A DNA stretch of 64,000 bases, taken from positions 1-64,000 of the forward strand of contig JAAVHJ010000076.1 in NCBI GenBank assembly GCA_014799805.1, read 5' to 3'. Made by a program: the position numbers and the translations under genes. Origin of the DNA: Ruminococcus sp. GTDB taxonomy: Bacteria; Bacillota; Clostridia; Oscillospirales; Ruminococcaceae. The stretch's first letter is position 1. Each line of letters begins with the position of its first letter. Positions 1-7,285 of the stretch are shown here, in pieces. Under the pieces are notes generated by a model, which saw only the letters and a list, made by a program, of their open reading frames with translations, was not told the DNA's origin and searched no databases.

Positions 1-4
1 CAAA

Positions 5-119
5 GTCGGTGCTGATGGCAAAGAGGTTCCACCCGTTCCCATTCCGAACACGGCAGTTAAGCTCTTTTACGTCTAAAATACTTGGTTGGTGACGACCTGG
101 AAATTCGGATAGGTGCCGA
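5..119 (+). rRNA. rrf: 5S ribosomal RNA
   Basis: The conserved 5S core (cccattccgaacacgg, then agttaagctc) is present. The first bases (agtcggtgc) pair with the last ones (ggtgccgat) to close helix I, so the gene is essentially complete at the window edge, with ends placed to within a few bases. It is presumably the last gene of an rRNA operon that lies to the left of the window. A terminator follows directly. Confidence 0.93.
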
Positions 120-144
120 TATAGTATAGTAAATTGAAATAAAG

Positions 145-172
145 AACTGTCTCTGTTAAGAGGCAGTTTTTT
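145..172 (+). terminator. Intrinsic terminator after 5S rRNA
   Basis: A 9-bp stem (aactgtctc with gaggcagtt, two G-T pairs) and a 6-base loop run into a T tract. It sits 25 bases after the 5S gene and would end the rRNA operon. Confidence 0.85.
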
Positions 173-286
173 GTGATATAAAGAAATAAATCAAATGTCT
201 GTAGAACATGATAATCGACTAAAAGCTACGATTTCTCATATGGTCGAGATTTAAATTTAAGATAGTTCCAAAAAGGAGAATAATAT

Positions 287-820
287 ATGAAAATGTTAAA
301 TGCATTAATAGAAATTATGAATCGTCATCAAATGGTTTCTATCTATGGAGACGATTCTGACTGGTTTTTTACTGGGTATATTCAAGCTGTGGACGAAACA
401 GGTTTGTTATTAAGCAAGCAGAATTATGGCGGATATTCTAATGGATTCGTGTTTTTTACTGATATTGTGCAGTTTGAAATAGATTCACTTGATACGCAAC
501 GTCATGAAAAATTATTCAGACTTAGAAAAGTGGAACCTGATAAATTTGAGATAGTTCCAAATGATAATTTACTAGAAACTATTTTTAAAATCTGTTTTGA
601 AAAGCATTTATTTTGTGATTTTTTTAAGAATGAAGAAGATGATATTTTTGGCTTTATTTCTGAATTATATGAAGATAATATAGTGATTACTAGTGTCAAT
701 ACTTATGGCGAATATACAGGAAAAGTTTATCTTCAAAAATCAAATATTTATCGTCTGTTTATTGAGGGTGAACAGGAACAGGCAAGAAAATTGCTTTATT
801 ATGATAATTTAAGCAAGTGA
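287..820 (+). CDS. Hypothetical protein with two tandem beta-barrel-like repeats
   Basis: A 177-residue soluble protein with no signal peptide or membrane segment. I do not recognise a named family. Its two halves look like copies of one small beta-rich domain. Residues about 18-65 contain DDSDWFFTGYI, then GLLLSK, YGGYSNGFVFF and DIVQFEI. Residues about 115-160 contain NEEDDIFGFI, then DNIVITS, YGEYTGKVYL and NIYRLFI. This pattern resembles SH3- or Sm-like barrels, but that is inference. The start follows an aaaggag site 8 bases upstream. The 3' end overlaps the convergent trmO gene by 12 bases. No operon partner is visible. Confidence 0.8.
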   Translation: MKMLNALIEIMNRHQMVSIYGDDSDWFFTGYIQAVDETGLLLSKQNYGGYSNGFVFFTDIVQFEIDSLDTQRHEKLFRLRKVEPDKFEIVPNDNLLETIFKICFEKHLFCDFFKNEEDDIFGFISELYEDNIVITSVNTYGEYTGKVYLQKSNIYRLFIEGEQEQARKLLYYDNLSK

Positions 821-1486
821 ATCTATGTTAATAACTTCAAGCTGATTTTGATTGACTTTGAAATGAATGTCAAATCCCAAAAATTGCATGCTGTAAATTC
901 TTTCAGGGTCATTTTGATAAGAAGGTCGTGGGTCGTCTGCTAAACAGGCAATCACAGCTTTTTGTTTTTCTTCTGGAATCATAGCAAGGAATTTTTCAGG
1001 AAAATTAATTTCAAGATGATAATTTTGTAATAATTCGCCATAACTTCCGATTGCGTTTGGATAGCTGTCTGCATAAGGCAAATACGGCTTAATGTCTAAA
1101 ATCGGCGTGTTGTCCAGCAAGTCCACGCCTGAAACAAGCAAGTTATTATTTTCCATTCCGTCAAGCTTTACACAAGATAAGCCGATTGGATTTGGTCTGA
1201 ACGGTGAACGGCTTGCAAATACACCAATTCGCTGATTTCCGCCTAATCGTGGGGGGCGAACTGTTGGCGACCAATTTTTCCTATGAGATTCTGAAAAATC
1301 GAAAATCAGCCATAAATGTGAAAATTCTGTAATACCTCGTAAAGCTTCTGGTTTGCGGTATTCTGGCAAGAAAATAATTTTTCCTGTTAATTCTGGTACA
1401 CGTCCGCTTTGTCTTGGAATGCCGAATTTTTCTTTAAAATCTGTATGAATATAAGCAATTGGCTTTATGATTAATTCTTGATTCAT
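809..1486 (-). CDS. trmO: tRNA (N6-threonylcarbamoyladenosine-37)-N6-methyltransferase TrmO
   Basis: A TsaA/UPF0066-family protein of about 225 residues. In known members it uses S-adenosylmethionine to methylate the t6A37 base of certain threonine tRNAs, fine-tuning decoding. Family signatures are visible: FGIPRQSG near the N-terminus, ITEFSHLW, RPPRLGG, and the core ASRSPFRPNPIGLS followed by DLLDNTPILDIKPYLPYAD. A GTG four codons upstream has no room for a ribosome-binding site, so I chose the ATG at 1486, which has aaggg about 11 bases upstream. It is the last gene of a leftward operon starting near 2857. Confidence 0.9.
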   Translation of the reverse strand: MNQELIIKPIAYIHTDFKEKFGIPRQSGRVPELTGKIIFLPEYRKPEALRGITEFSHLWLIFDFSESHRKNWSPTVRPPRLGGNQRIGVFASRSPFRPNPIGLSCVKLDGMENNNLLVSGVDLLDNTPILDIKPYLPYADSYPNAIGSYGELLQNYHLEINFPEKFLAMIPEEKQKAVIACLADDPRPSYQNDPERIYSMQFLGFDIHFKVNQNQLEVINIDSLA

Positions 1487-1500
1487 GATTGATAACACCC

Positions 1501-1695
1501 TTATAATTTTTTATTATTTTTAGCGTAAGTGCGAAAAAAACCAATACTACTTATTAAATCAAGAATACTAGCTAGACCAAATAAGCTTTTTACTATGATG
1601 TTAGTTTCAAATTCAAATATTGTAACTATCATAAATATAATACTTGATAATAAAAATAAACTACCAGAAATAAGAATATGTTTATTATTTTTCAT
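1501..1695 (-). CDS. Small two-helix membrane protein
   Basis: A 64-residue protein of unknown function. Two hydrophobic segments are visible (about residues 7-28 and 33-54), with lysine-rich ends. A good agagg site lies 8 bases before the ATG and it sits between two co-directional genes with short gaps, so it is probably a real gene rather than chance. No named family is recognised. Confidence 0.65.
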   Translation of the reverse strand: MKNNKHILISGSLFLLSSIIFMIVTIFEFETNIIVKSLFGLASILDLISSIGFFRTYAKNNKKL

Positions 1696-1706
1696 AGGAT
1701 AACCTC

Positions 1707-2117
1707 TTAAATTAAAATCATTCCTTCGCCTAAATCAGCTTCATTTCTTGGAATAAATCCAAATTTTCTATAAAAATTTTCTTTATTTTTAGAAGCCCCT
1801 AAATAAGTACGAATATTAGGACTAATAGATTTTAATCTTTCTACTTCTTGTAAAATAAATTTCATTAATTGAGAGCCTATATTTTTGCCTTGAAATCCAG
1901 GAATTACCATAACATCTTGAATATATAAAAACAAAGTTTTATCACCAATTAATCTTGCATATCCGATAATTTGTTCATCATCAAATGCACAAATGGAATA
2001 AAGTGTATGTTCAATCGCTTCTTTCACAATATTTTCAGGTTCAGCTCCCCAGCCGACTTGTTGCGTTAAATAATTATATTCTTGTACTGTGGGATTTTTT
2101 TCTATAAATCTAATCAT
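1707..2117 (-). CDS. GNAT family N-acetyltransferase
   Basis: A 136-residue GCN5-related acetyltransferase, which would transfer acetyl from acetyl-CoA to an amine; the substrate cannot be read from sequence. The central strand IQDVMVIPGFQGKNIGSQLM contains the acetyl-CoA pyrophosphate-binding motif (Q-G-K-x-I-G), and FYRKFGF near the C-terminus is the typical motif B/C end. The length is standard. A strong aaggag site lies 6 bases upstream. It is the third gene of the leftward operon. Confidence 0.88.
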   Translation of the reverse strand: MIRFIEKNPTVQEYNYLTQQVGWGAEPENIVKEAIEHTLYSICAFDDEQIIGYARLIGDKTLFLYIQDVMVIPGFQGKNIGSQLMKFILQEVERLKSISPNIRTYLGASKNKENFYRKFGFIPRNEADLGEGMILI

Positions 2118-2119
2118 AA

Positions 2120-2341
2120 TTATCTCCTTAAGTTTTCAAATTTTTTTTTATTTTTTATATCTAAAAAACAATCTATTGAAGTTGTTATTATCCAGTATAT
2201 CATAAAAATAAAAATATCTATTAAAAAATCAAATTTATTATGCATGAGAAAATCTGATTTTTCCCGAAAAATAGAAACAATAATTGCTATAGCAACAAAT
2301 GTTATAACATGTATAATTGCCTTAAGATTTTTATGTAACAA
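2120..2341 (-). CDS. Small membrane protein
   Basis: A 73-residue protein starting with TTG, preceded by aggtg about 7 bases upstream. Two hydrophobic stretches (residues about 8-24 and 39-58) suggest two membrane helices; the C-terminus is highly basic. It lies tightly between the two acetyltransferase genes, 6 bases after the stop of the upstream one, which supports translation as part of the operon. Function unknown. Confidence 0.6.
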   Translation of the reverse strand: MLHKNLKAIIHVITFVAIAIIVSIFREKSDFLMHNKFDFLIDIFIFMIYWIITTSIDCFLDIKNKKKFENLRR

Positions 2342-2347
2342 TTTTTT

Positions 2348-2857
2348 TCACCTTTCTTTTAGTAATGCATATAGTTTCATGTCTATTATTTTTCCATTTT
2401 TAACGGCATTATTTTTTAATATGCCTTCCAATTGAAATCCTACTTTTTCAAGCACACGGCAAGAAGCTAAATTATATGCAAAAGGTTCTGCATAGATACG
2501 AATGATATCACTATGATTGAAAACATATTCACAAATCTGTTTGACTGCCTCGGTCATAATACCTTTGTTCCAGTAGTTTTCTGCAATATAATAGCCCAAT
2601 TCTCCAGTTCGTCTATGAATATTTTCTTGACGAAAAATGCTAATACTTCCAATTACTTTGTTATCTATTGTGATAGCAAAAGCAAAAATTTTATTTTCAT
2701 CAGCAGAAAGCATAGCTTGAATATATTCTGTTGCATTTTGTTTGGTATAGGGATATGCTAAACCATCTCTTAAATTATCTTGTATTTTTTTATTAGATAG
2801 AGCTAATGCCAAATCTGATACATCAGATAATTTCCATTTTCTAATTTTGCAAATCAA
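2348..2857 (-). CDS. RimJ/RimL-type GNAT acetyltransferase
   Basis: About 169 residues of the GNAT RimJ/RimL-like branch, whose members acetylate N-terminal amines of ribosomal proteins or small molecules. Diagnostic features are GELGYYIAENYWNKGIMTEAV (acetyl-CoA loop) followed by NLASCRVLEKVGFQLEGIL. A start at 2866 is possible, but the aaaggg site abuts it; the TTG at 2857 has 9-base spacing and is preferred. It is the first gene of the leftward operon and has a near-consensus promoter. Confidence 0.85.
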   Translation of the reverse strand: MICKIRKWKLSDVSDLALALSNKKIQDNLRDGLAYPYTKQNATEYIQAMLSADENKIFAFAITIDNKVIGSISIFRQENIHRRTGELGYYIAENYWNKGIMTEAVKQICEYVFNHSDIIRIYAEPFAYNLASCRVLEKVGFQLEGILKNNAVKNGKIIDMKLYALLKER

Positions 2858-2887
2858 CTTTTTCAACCCTTTCTAAATTTTGACTTC

Positions 2888-2916
2888 ATTATAGCATATT
2901 TTTTATTTCCTGTCAA
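2888..2916 (-). promoter_or_regulatory. Promoter of the GNAT/TrmO operon
   Basis: On the minus strand, TTGACA (2911-2916), 17 bases, TATAAT (2888-2893) with an upstream TGC extension. It lies about 30 bases before the TTG start of the first acetyltransferase. Confidence 0.85.
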
Positions 2917-2962
2917 GTTATGTATCATATGAAAAAATTGATTTAGAATTCAGGTGATAAAA

Positions 2963-3415
2963 TTGAGAAATAGAGAATTATTAGAAAAGAAAATAATGAT
3001 TCAGAAAGTTAAAAATATTTTGAAAGAATTAAAAGGCATTGCTATTTTAAAACTACATGCTGAAAATGCTGAATTAGAAGCTATTTTGAATCATTTGTCT
3101 GAAATAGGTTACTATTCTCAAACAAAGCAACCTGATTCTAAAATATTAGCAAATTCTGACGAATTGGCTATCTATCAATGGATAATGAACTGTATGCAAT
3201 TGAAAAACAATGAAATAGTATATATTTTAGTAAAAAAGATATGGGTAGAGATTGTAATATTAGATAGTTTGCAAGCAATAAAAAGCTTATGGAATGGGAT
3301 TGATAGTTACTCTAAAAGTATTACAATGCTAAATGCGTCAATGAGTTTATTACTGGAAGTTAGTAATGATTCTCGTGATGAAGAAAATTATTTATTTGAT
3401 AAATATAATTTATGA
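2963..3415 (+). CDS. Hypothetical protein
   Basis: About 150 residues, soluble, rich in Leu, Lys and Glu, mostly helical in appearance. No signal peptide and no family recognised. The longest frame begins with GTG at 2954, but aggtg itself looks like the ribosome-binding site for a TTG at 2963 (7-base spacing), which I chose. It is transcribed alone, divergently from the acetyltransferase operon. Its base composition matches its neighbours. Confidence 0.65.
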   Translation: MRNRELLEKKIMIQKVKNILKELKGIAILKLHAENAELEAILNHLSEIGYYSQTKQPDSKILANSDELAIYQWIMNCMQLKNNEIVYILVKKIWVEIVILDSLQAIKSLWNGIDSYSKSITMLNASMSLLLEVSNDSRDEENYLFDKYNL

Positions 3416-3427
3416 TAAATTTCATGC

Positions 3428-3456
3428 TTGACAAATTAAGAATTTTATGCTATAAT
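3428..3456 (+). promoter_or_regulatory. Consensus promoter of the DUF2798-like gene
   Basis: TTGACA (3428-3433), exactly 17 bases, TATAAT (3451-3456) with TGC just upstream. Transcription would start near 3463, giving a leader of about 135 bases. Confidence 0.88.
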
Positions 3457-3462
3457 AATTAA

Positions 3463-3575
3463 GCAATAGAATAAAGACAAACGACACATGTTTTACCTTT
3501 GGGTATGTAAATCTGATTACGGCACGGCGTATTTAGATTTCTAAAGGGAAACATGCTTTTTTTGTTTGTCGAAAT
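3463..3575 (+). promoter_or_regulatory. Structured leader, possible riboswitch or attenuator
   Basis: The leader can fold into nested helices: gacaaac (3476-3482) with gtttgtc (3564-3570); catgttt (3487-3493) with aaacatg (3549-3555); ccttt (3496-3500) with aaagg (3543-3547); and aaatct (3509-3514) with agattt (3535-3540). The last closes a 20-base loop containing acggcacggc. The second helix is followed by gc and seven T residues, so it can act as a terminator, while the outermost helix uses bases just past that T tract. I cannot match it confidently to a named riboswitch class. Confidence 0.55.
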
Positions 3576-3596
3576 TATGAAAAAGGAGAAATTTAT

Positions 3597-4160
3597 ATGC
3601 CAAGAAATCAATTTCAAAGATGTATTTTTGCGTTGCTGACTGTGATTATCACAGTGCATGGGTATGTATTTTACAGCCTGTATGTGATTAATGGCAGTAC
3701 GCTCATGAGTGTAACTGGAGAATCAAGCGTTCTTTCTGCAATCAAAGCACAGGGTGGTATTATGCTATGCGGAAAACTAGTTCCTATATGGGCAATTGTG
3801 TTAGTAGAATTCTGTCTTGCTTATTTGTTAGAAATGTTAGTCGGAAGTCCAGCATCATTTAAACTTGCCTGCAAAGTATTTGACATGAAAACAACACACC
3901 CTGTTATTTTTGAGACAGCAATTATTTGTGCCACGGTGGGAATTATGTGTCCAGTCATGAGTTTTATTGCGGCATGGCTTTATTATCCATATTACATGGG
4001 TTTTTCTATTCTGACATTACTTGCAAACTGGGTGAAATTAGTTTGTTATAATTTTCCGTTTGCATTTTTCAGTCAATTATTTTTCATACAGCCTCTTGTT
4101 AGAACAGTATTTAAAGCTTTATTCCGCAAAGATATTGAAGCAAGAGCAAAACAAGGATAA
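3597..4160 (+). CDS. DUF2798-type membrane protein
   Basis: A 187-residue integral membrane protein with about four hydrophobic segments (residues about 8-30, 60-80, 98-122 and 130-160). The opening (RNQFQRCIFALLTVIITVHGYVF) matches the two-helix DUF2798 pattern; common members are about 75-90 residues, so this looks like a doubled version with a second helical hairpin. Function is unknown. An aaaggag site lies 8 bases before the ATG. It is the only gene behind a consensus promoter and a folded leader, so expression is probably controlled by termination in the leader, perhaps in response to a transported ligand (inference). Confidence 0.75.
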   Translation: MPRNQFQRCIFALLTVIITVHGYVFYSLYVINGSTLMSVTGESSVLSAIKAQGGIMLCGKLVPIWAIVLVEFCLAYLLEMLVGSPASFKLACKVFDMKTTHPVIFETAIICATVGIMCPVMSFIAAWLYYPYYMGFSILTLLANWVKLVCYNFPFAFFSQLFFIQPLVRTVFKALFRKDIEARAKQG

Positions 4161-4185
4161 TTAATTAATTATATATTCATTTATT

Positions 4186-5004
4186 TTAGTGATGTTCCAA
4201 TAGCCTGCCAATGTGTTTCTTTTCAAAAAACAGTTCTTTATTTGTTAATACAATAATCACAGCTGTAATAGCCACAACCAATGTTTCAATGCATTTTGTT
4301 TCAGGAGTCATGGCAATTTTTTCCTGCATGATATTGATAAACAGATGAAAAATAATAGTTGCTAGCATACTTCGGTTATTCTTGACATAGACCCATGTCT
4401 GCAAAAAATCCAGTGGAATCACACTTAGAAGAAAATTCAGGACATACAACACACCCATTTTGTGCAGTCCATATTGATATGTTCCTGGAATCCAGAACAG
4501 CGGAAGATGCCAGAAAGCCCAGATACAGCCAAAAATAATTGATTCTGTGAACCAACTGTGATATGCTCCCACTGCATCTTCTCCGTAACCTCTCCAGCCA
4601 AGTTCTTCGATTGTAGAAGCTACCAGAATTGTCAGTAATGCTGATGCCCCACCAATTGAGAAAGAAAAATCTTCTGTAAATGCAAACTGCTTTGTTGAAC
4701 CGCCAAACAGAATAGAAATTCCAATTGAACTTGTTACAATCATAGCAAAAATTGCGACAGCAAGCAAAATATTTAGCGGTTTGATACGATAGAAGCCAAT
4801 CAATTTCCGCTTGAAATCATCTTTCAAAGCCTGATTTTTAGAAGTTAACACGGTGACAATTGCCGTTGTAGCGGGCATCAGCAGACCAAGCAACATGAAA
4901 ATGTAAAGTGAAGTCCCCTCATTGAATATAATTGCTAGAATCCAAAACAGCCATGTCAAGCCAAATACTGTTAAATAAAATTTCTTGGGTTTGTATGCAT
5001 ACAT
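4186..5004 (-). CDS. CPBP family intramembrane metalloprotease
   Basis: A 272-residue polytopic membrane protein of the CAAX-protease/bacteriocin-processing (CPBP, formerly Abi) family. Conserved motifs are present: EELGWRGYG (catalytic Glu pair and Arg), WAFWHLPLF (His) and HLFIN near the C-terminus. Members cleave within membranes or protect producers from bacteriocins; the substrate here is unknown. It starts 4 bases after the stop of the upstream HTH gene with an agggagg site, so the two are translationally linked and the regulator probably controls it. Confidence 0.88.
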   Translation of the reverse strand: MYAYKPKKFYLTVFGLTWLFWILAIIFNEGTSLYIFMLLGLLMPATTAIVTVLTSKNQALKDDFKRKLIGFYRIKPLNILLAVAIFAMIVTSSIGISILFGGSTKQFAFTEDFSFSIGGASALLTILVASTIEELGWRGYGEDAVGAYHSWFTESIIFGCIWAFWHLPLFWIPGTYQYGLHKMGVLYVLNFLLSVIPLDFLQTWVYVKNNRSMLATIIFHLFINIMQEKIAMTPETKCIETLVVAITAVIIVLTNKELFFEKKHIGRLLEHH

Positions 5005-5008
5005 GATT

Positions 5009-5890
5009 TTAATCCTCCCTATATTGAATCAAAAGTTCACTCTTCATTCCGTTCAGTTCGATGATATTTTCTGCTTCTTCGTCCGAAAAATCTTCTGCCA
5101 CTTTTCCTTGTTTCTGATAGCTGACGAAATTTGCAATACCTTTCACAATTGTTCTGAATCTAAAATTTTTCGGGATGCTGATTTCAGAAGTTGCAGAAAT
5201 TTGATTCAGGTTAAAAGAACCATTCAGATTCTGACAAATGATATTCATATCCAGATTACAGTTGACTTCAATCATACTGGAAACAGAATCCACATTCATT
5301 CTGACAGTCTTTCCAGTAAATTCGATGTTATTGGATTCCAGATGATTCAAATGTAATTCCATGCAGTTGACATTCAGCTCTACATGAGAAAGATATTTAT
5401 TCGGCAGGATAATTTCAATCAAAAGTTCAGATTTTGCAGTTGCCTCTGTCATTTTATTCATACGCTTCACATCAATATCAATTCGTTTCTTCACATCATC
5501 AATTTTTACCTTGAAATCCTGTTTCAGCGTTTTCAGTGTATCGGATGCCAGTCTGACTTTGATTTTCTCGTCATTACTGCCGATAACAATCACTTTAGCA
5601 GCACCGCCAAGCTTCATATCAAAAGATTTAACTCCATCAATATCATATTCTGTCGTGCTTTCATAAAGATAACCCTTACGCATGACTGCCGATTTTTCCT
5701 CAGATAAAAATTCATCCACACTGATGCCAAACAGAGATGAAATCATCATCATGTTACTGATATCTGGGATACCTCTGTCTGTTTCCCATTTTGTAACTGC
5801 CTGACGGGATACACCTAATTTTTCTGCAAGTGTCTCCTGAGACATATGCGTCTTCTTACGTAATTCTTTTAATTTTTCTGCAAACGTCAT
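5009..5890 (-). CDS. XRE-family regulator with C-terminal DUF4097-like domain
   Basis: 293 residues. Residues 1-60 are an XRE/Cro helix-turn-helix (MSQETLAEKLGVSRQAVTKWE). Residues about 85-290 form a repetitive beta-rich region with the DUF4097/adhesin-like appearance of a small beta-solenoid (FDMKLGGAAKVIVIG, later NSFNLNQISATSEISIP-type strands). No membrane helix or signal, so the sensor domain is cytoplasmic. It is the first gene of a two-gene operon with the CPBP protease. The ATG has an aggaggtcgct site, and a TATAAT box lies about 35 bases upstream. Confidence 0.82.
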   Translation of the reverse strand: MTFAEKLKELRKKTHMSQETLAEKLGVSRQAVTKWETDRGIPDISNMMMISSLFGISVDEFLSEEKSAVMRKGYLYESTTEYDIDGVKSFDMKLGGAAKVIVIGSNDEKIKVRLASDTLKTLKQDFKVKIDDVKKRIDIDVKRMNKMTEATAKSELLIEIILPNKYLSHVELNVNCMELHLNHLESNNIEFTGKTVRMNVDSVSSMIEVNCNLDMNIICQNLNGSFNLNQISATSEISIPKNFRFRTIVKGIANFVSYQKQGKVAEDFSDEEAENIIELNGMKSELLIQYRED

Positions 5891-6130
5891 TTTAGCGACC
5901 TCCTATGTTATTTAATGTTTCCATTATACTAGAAAATCAGAAAATTTACAAGCAATTATAGTTTTCATTCTGATATTTTTGTGCTACTTTTCGTAGCATA
6001 TATGTAAAATAGCTATTTTTTTAAATTTACAACAATAAAAATTATTTAATTAAAAAAATTAATTTTCAGATTGTTTTGTAACATTCTGTTTAGCTCTGCT
6101 TATATTACCTTTGTTTACTTATGGTCAATA
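5891..6130. other. Intergenic region with regulator promoter
   Basis: On the minus strand, TTGTAA (5946-5951), 17 bases, TATAAT (5923-5928) serves the HTH gene. A short hairpin, tgctac-ttttc-gtagca, lies at 5981-5997; it could be an operator or just chance. The rest is AT-rich with no convincing ORF. Confidence 0.55.
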
Positions 6131-6185
6131 AAAAAGCTGGTTTTATTTTTTTCAACTTCGTGAAAAATAAAATCAGCTTTAAAAA
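6131..6185. terminator. Long AT-rich terminator hairpin
   Basis: A near-perfect 20-bp stem (aaagctgattttatttttca on one arm) around a short acttcg loop, with A and T runs on both sides, so it could work in either direction. Confidence 0.7.
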
Positions 6186-6285
6186 TTTATGTAAATTTTT
6201 CTATTTCATTTTATCTGAAATGAATTGTGTGTTGACTTTGAAATTGCCTTGAAAACTATTTTTTCTGCAATGTTATCTGAAACAA

Positions 6286-6312
6286 CAAAAAAGACCGATT
6301 TCTCGGTCTTTA
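6286..6312 (-). terminator. Terminator of tRNA-Lys
   Basis: On the minus strand, a 9-bp stem (aaagaccga with tcggtcttt) and 4-base loop are followed by a T run, directly after the tRNA. Confidence 0.85.
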
Positions 6313-6318
6313 ATGGAA

Positions 6319-6391
6319 TGAGACACGAGGGATTCGAACCCTCGACACCCGCCTTAAAAGGGCGGTGCTCTACCGGCTGAGCTAGTGTCTC
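6319..6391 (-). tRNA. tRNA-Lys (anticodon TTT)
   Basis: A 73-base cloverleaf: acceptor gagacac/gtgtctc, anticodon stem ccgcc/ggcgg with loop ctTTTaa, and T loop ggttcgaatcc. The discriminator is A. CCA is not encoded. It decodes AAA/AAG lysine codons. Confidence 0.95.
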
Positions 6392-6449
6392 ATAATTTAA
6401 TTGTTTTATTTTTTTTGTTGTTCTTTTCGTGACCCTCACAACATGTATT

Positions 6450-6478
6450 ATTATAGCACACTTTGATTCATTTGTCAA
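6450..6478 (-). promoter_or_regulatory. Promoter of tRNA-Lys
   Basis: Minus strand TTGACA (6473-6478), 17 bases, TATAAT (6450-6455) with TGC extension. Confidence 0.85.
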
Positions 6479-6547
6479 GTGTTTTTTGAAAATTTTTTTG
6501 AAAAAATTTTTTTCATGTAATTTTCACAAAAAAGATATTTGTATCTA

Positions 6548-6576
6548 TTGATTTTTTTAGATTTTTGTGATATAAT
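6548..6576 (+). promoter_or_regulatory. Promoter of the VTT protein/lipid kinase operon
   Basis: TTGATT (6548-6553), 17 bases, TATAAT (6571-6576), about 20 bases before the start codon. Confidence 0.7.
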
Positions 6577-6595
6577 ATTCTGAAAAGGAGCGTTT

Positions 6596-7285
6596 ATGAT
6601 GGCGAAACAAAGAAAATTAATTTTAAAAACGATAATAATTTTTAGTTTTATATTATTAATCTATTGCAGTGTAAAATATTTTCTTCCCGTATGCAAGCAA
6701 TTTAACACAGAACTTGCACAGGCTGAAATTTCTGAATTTGTAGAACATGCTGGAATATTTGCACCTTTATTATTTATATTACTGATGGCTTTGCAGATAG
6801 TGATTGCTTTTTTACCAGGCGGACCTTTGGAAATTACAGCTGGTATGTTATTTGGTGGATTATTTGGCACAATTTTTACAGTTATGGGAACAATTTTAGG
6901 AACACTGGCAGTTTATGGATTAGTAAAAAAATTTGGAAAACCGTTAGTGCATTTTTTTATTTCAGAAGAAAAAATGAAAAAATTTTCTATTCTGGAAGAT
7001 GAAGAACGACTTGCTTTTTGGGTATTTGTACTATTTTTAATACCAGGGATTCCAAAAGATTTATTGACATATATTGTACCATTGACAAAAATGTCAGGCA
7101 AGCAATTTTTATTATTATCTGCTTTGGCAAGGTTTCCAGCTTTAGTTGTGTCTGTATTAATAGGCAGTAATTTAATACAGGGAAAATATTGGCTTTGTAT
7201 TGTAATTGCTTGTATTGCAACAGTAATTGCAATTTTTGGATTTTGCATGAAAAATAAAATTTTAAATAAAAAGGAGAACAAGTGA
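6596..7285 (+). CDS. TVP38/TMEM64 (VTT domain) membrane protein
   Basis: A 229-residue polytopic membrane protein of the VTT/DedA-related superfamily. The central core, FLPGGPLEITAGMLFGGLFG followed by GTILGTLAVYGLVKKFG, and the later LIPGIPKDLLTYIVPLTKM are typical. VTT proteins move or scramble phospholipids or undecaprenyl carriers across membranes in characterised cases. The start follows aaaaggag. The stop overlaps the next gene's GTG by 4 bases, so both are co-translated; the partner is a lipid kinase, which suggests a shared role in membrane lipid handling (inference). Confidence 0.87.
   Translation: MMAKQRKLILKTIIIFSFILLIYCSVKYFLPVCKQFNTELAQAEISEFVEHAGIFAPLLFILLMALQIVIAFLPGGPLEITAGMLFGGLFGTIFTVMGTILGTLAVYGLVKKFGKPLVHFFISEEKMKKFSILEDEERLAFWVFVLFLIPGIPKDLLTYIVPLTKMSGKQFLLLSALARFPALVVSVLIGSNLIQGKYWLCIVIACIATVIAIFGFCMKNKILNKKENK

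Noticed and set aside
2082-2435. 117-residue plus-strand frame opposite the small membrane protein
   Set aside because: It is antisense to three minus-strand genes with good ribosome-binding sites.
3459-3659. 66-residue minus-strand frame over the structured leader
   Set aside because: No ribosome-binding site, and it overlaps the leader and the 5' end of the DUF2798-like gene.
6206-6478. 90-residue frame over tRNA-Lys
   Set aside because: It is read straight through the tRNA gene and its promoter; the AQPVEHRPFKAGVEGSNPS-type peptide is a common tRNA artefact.
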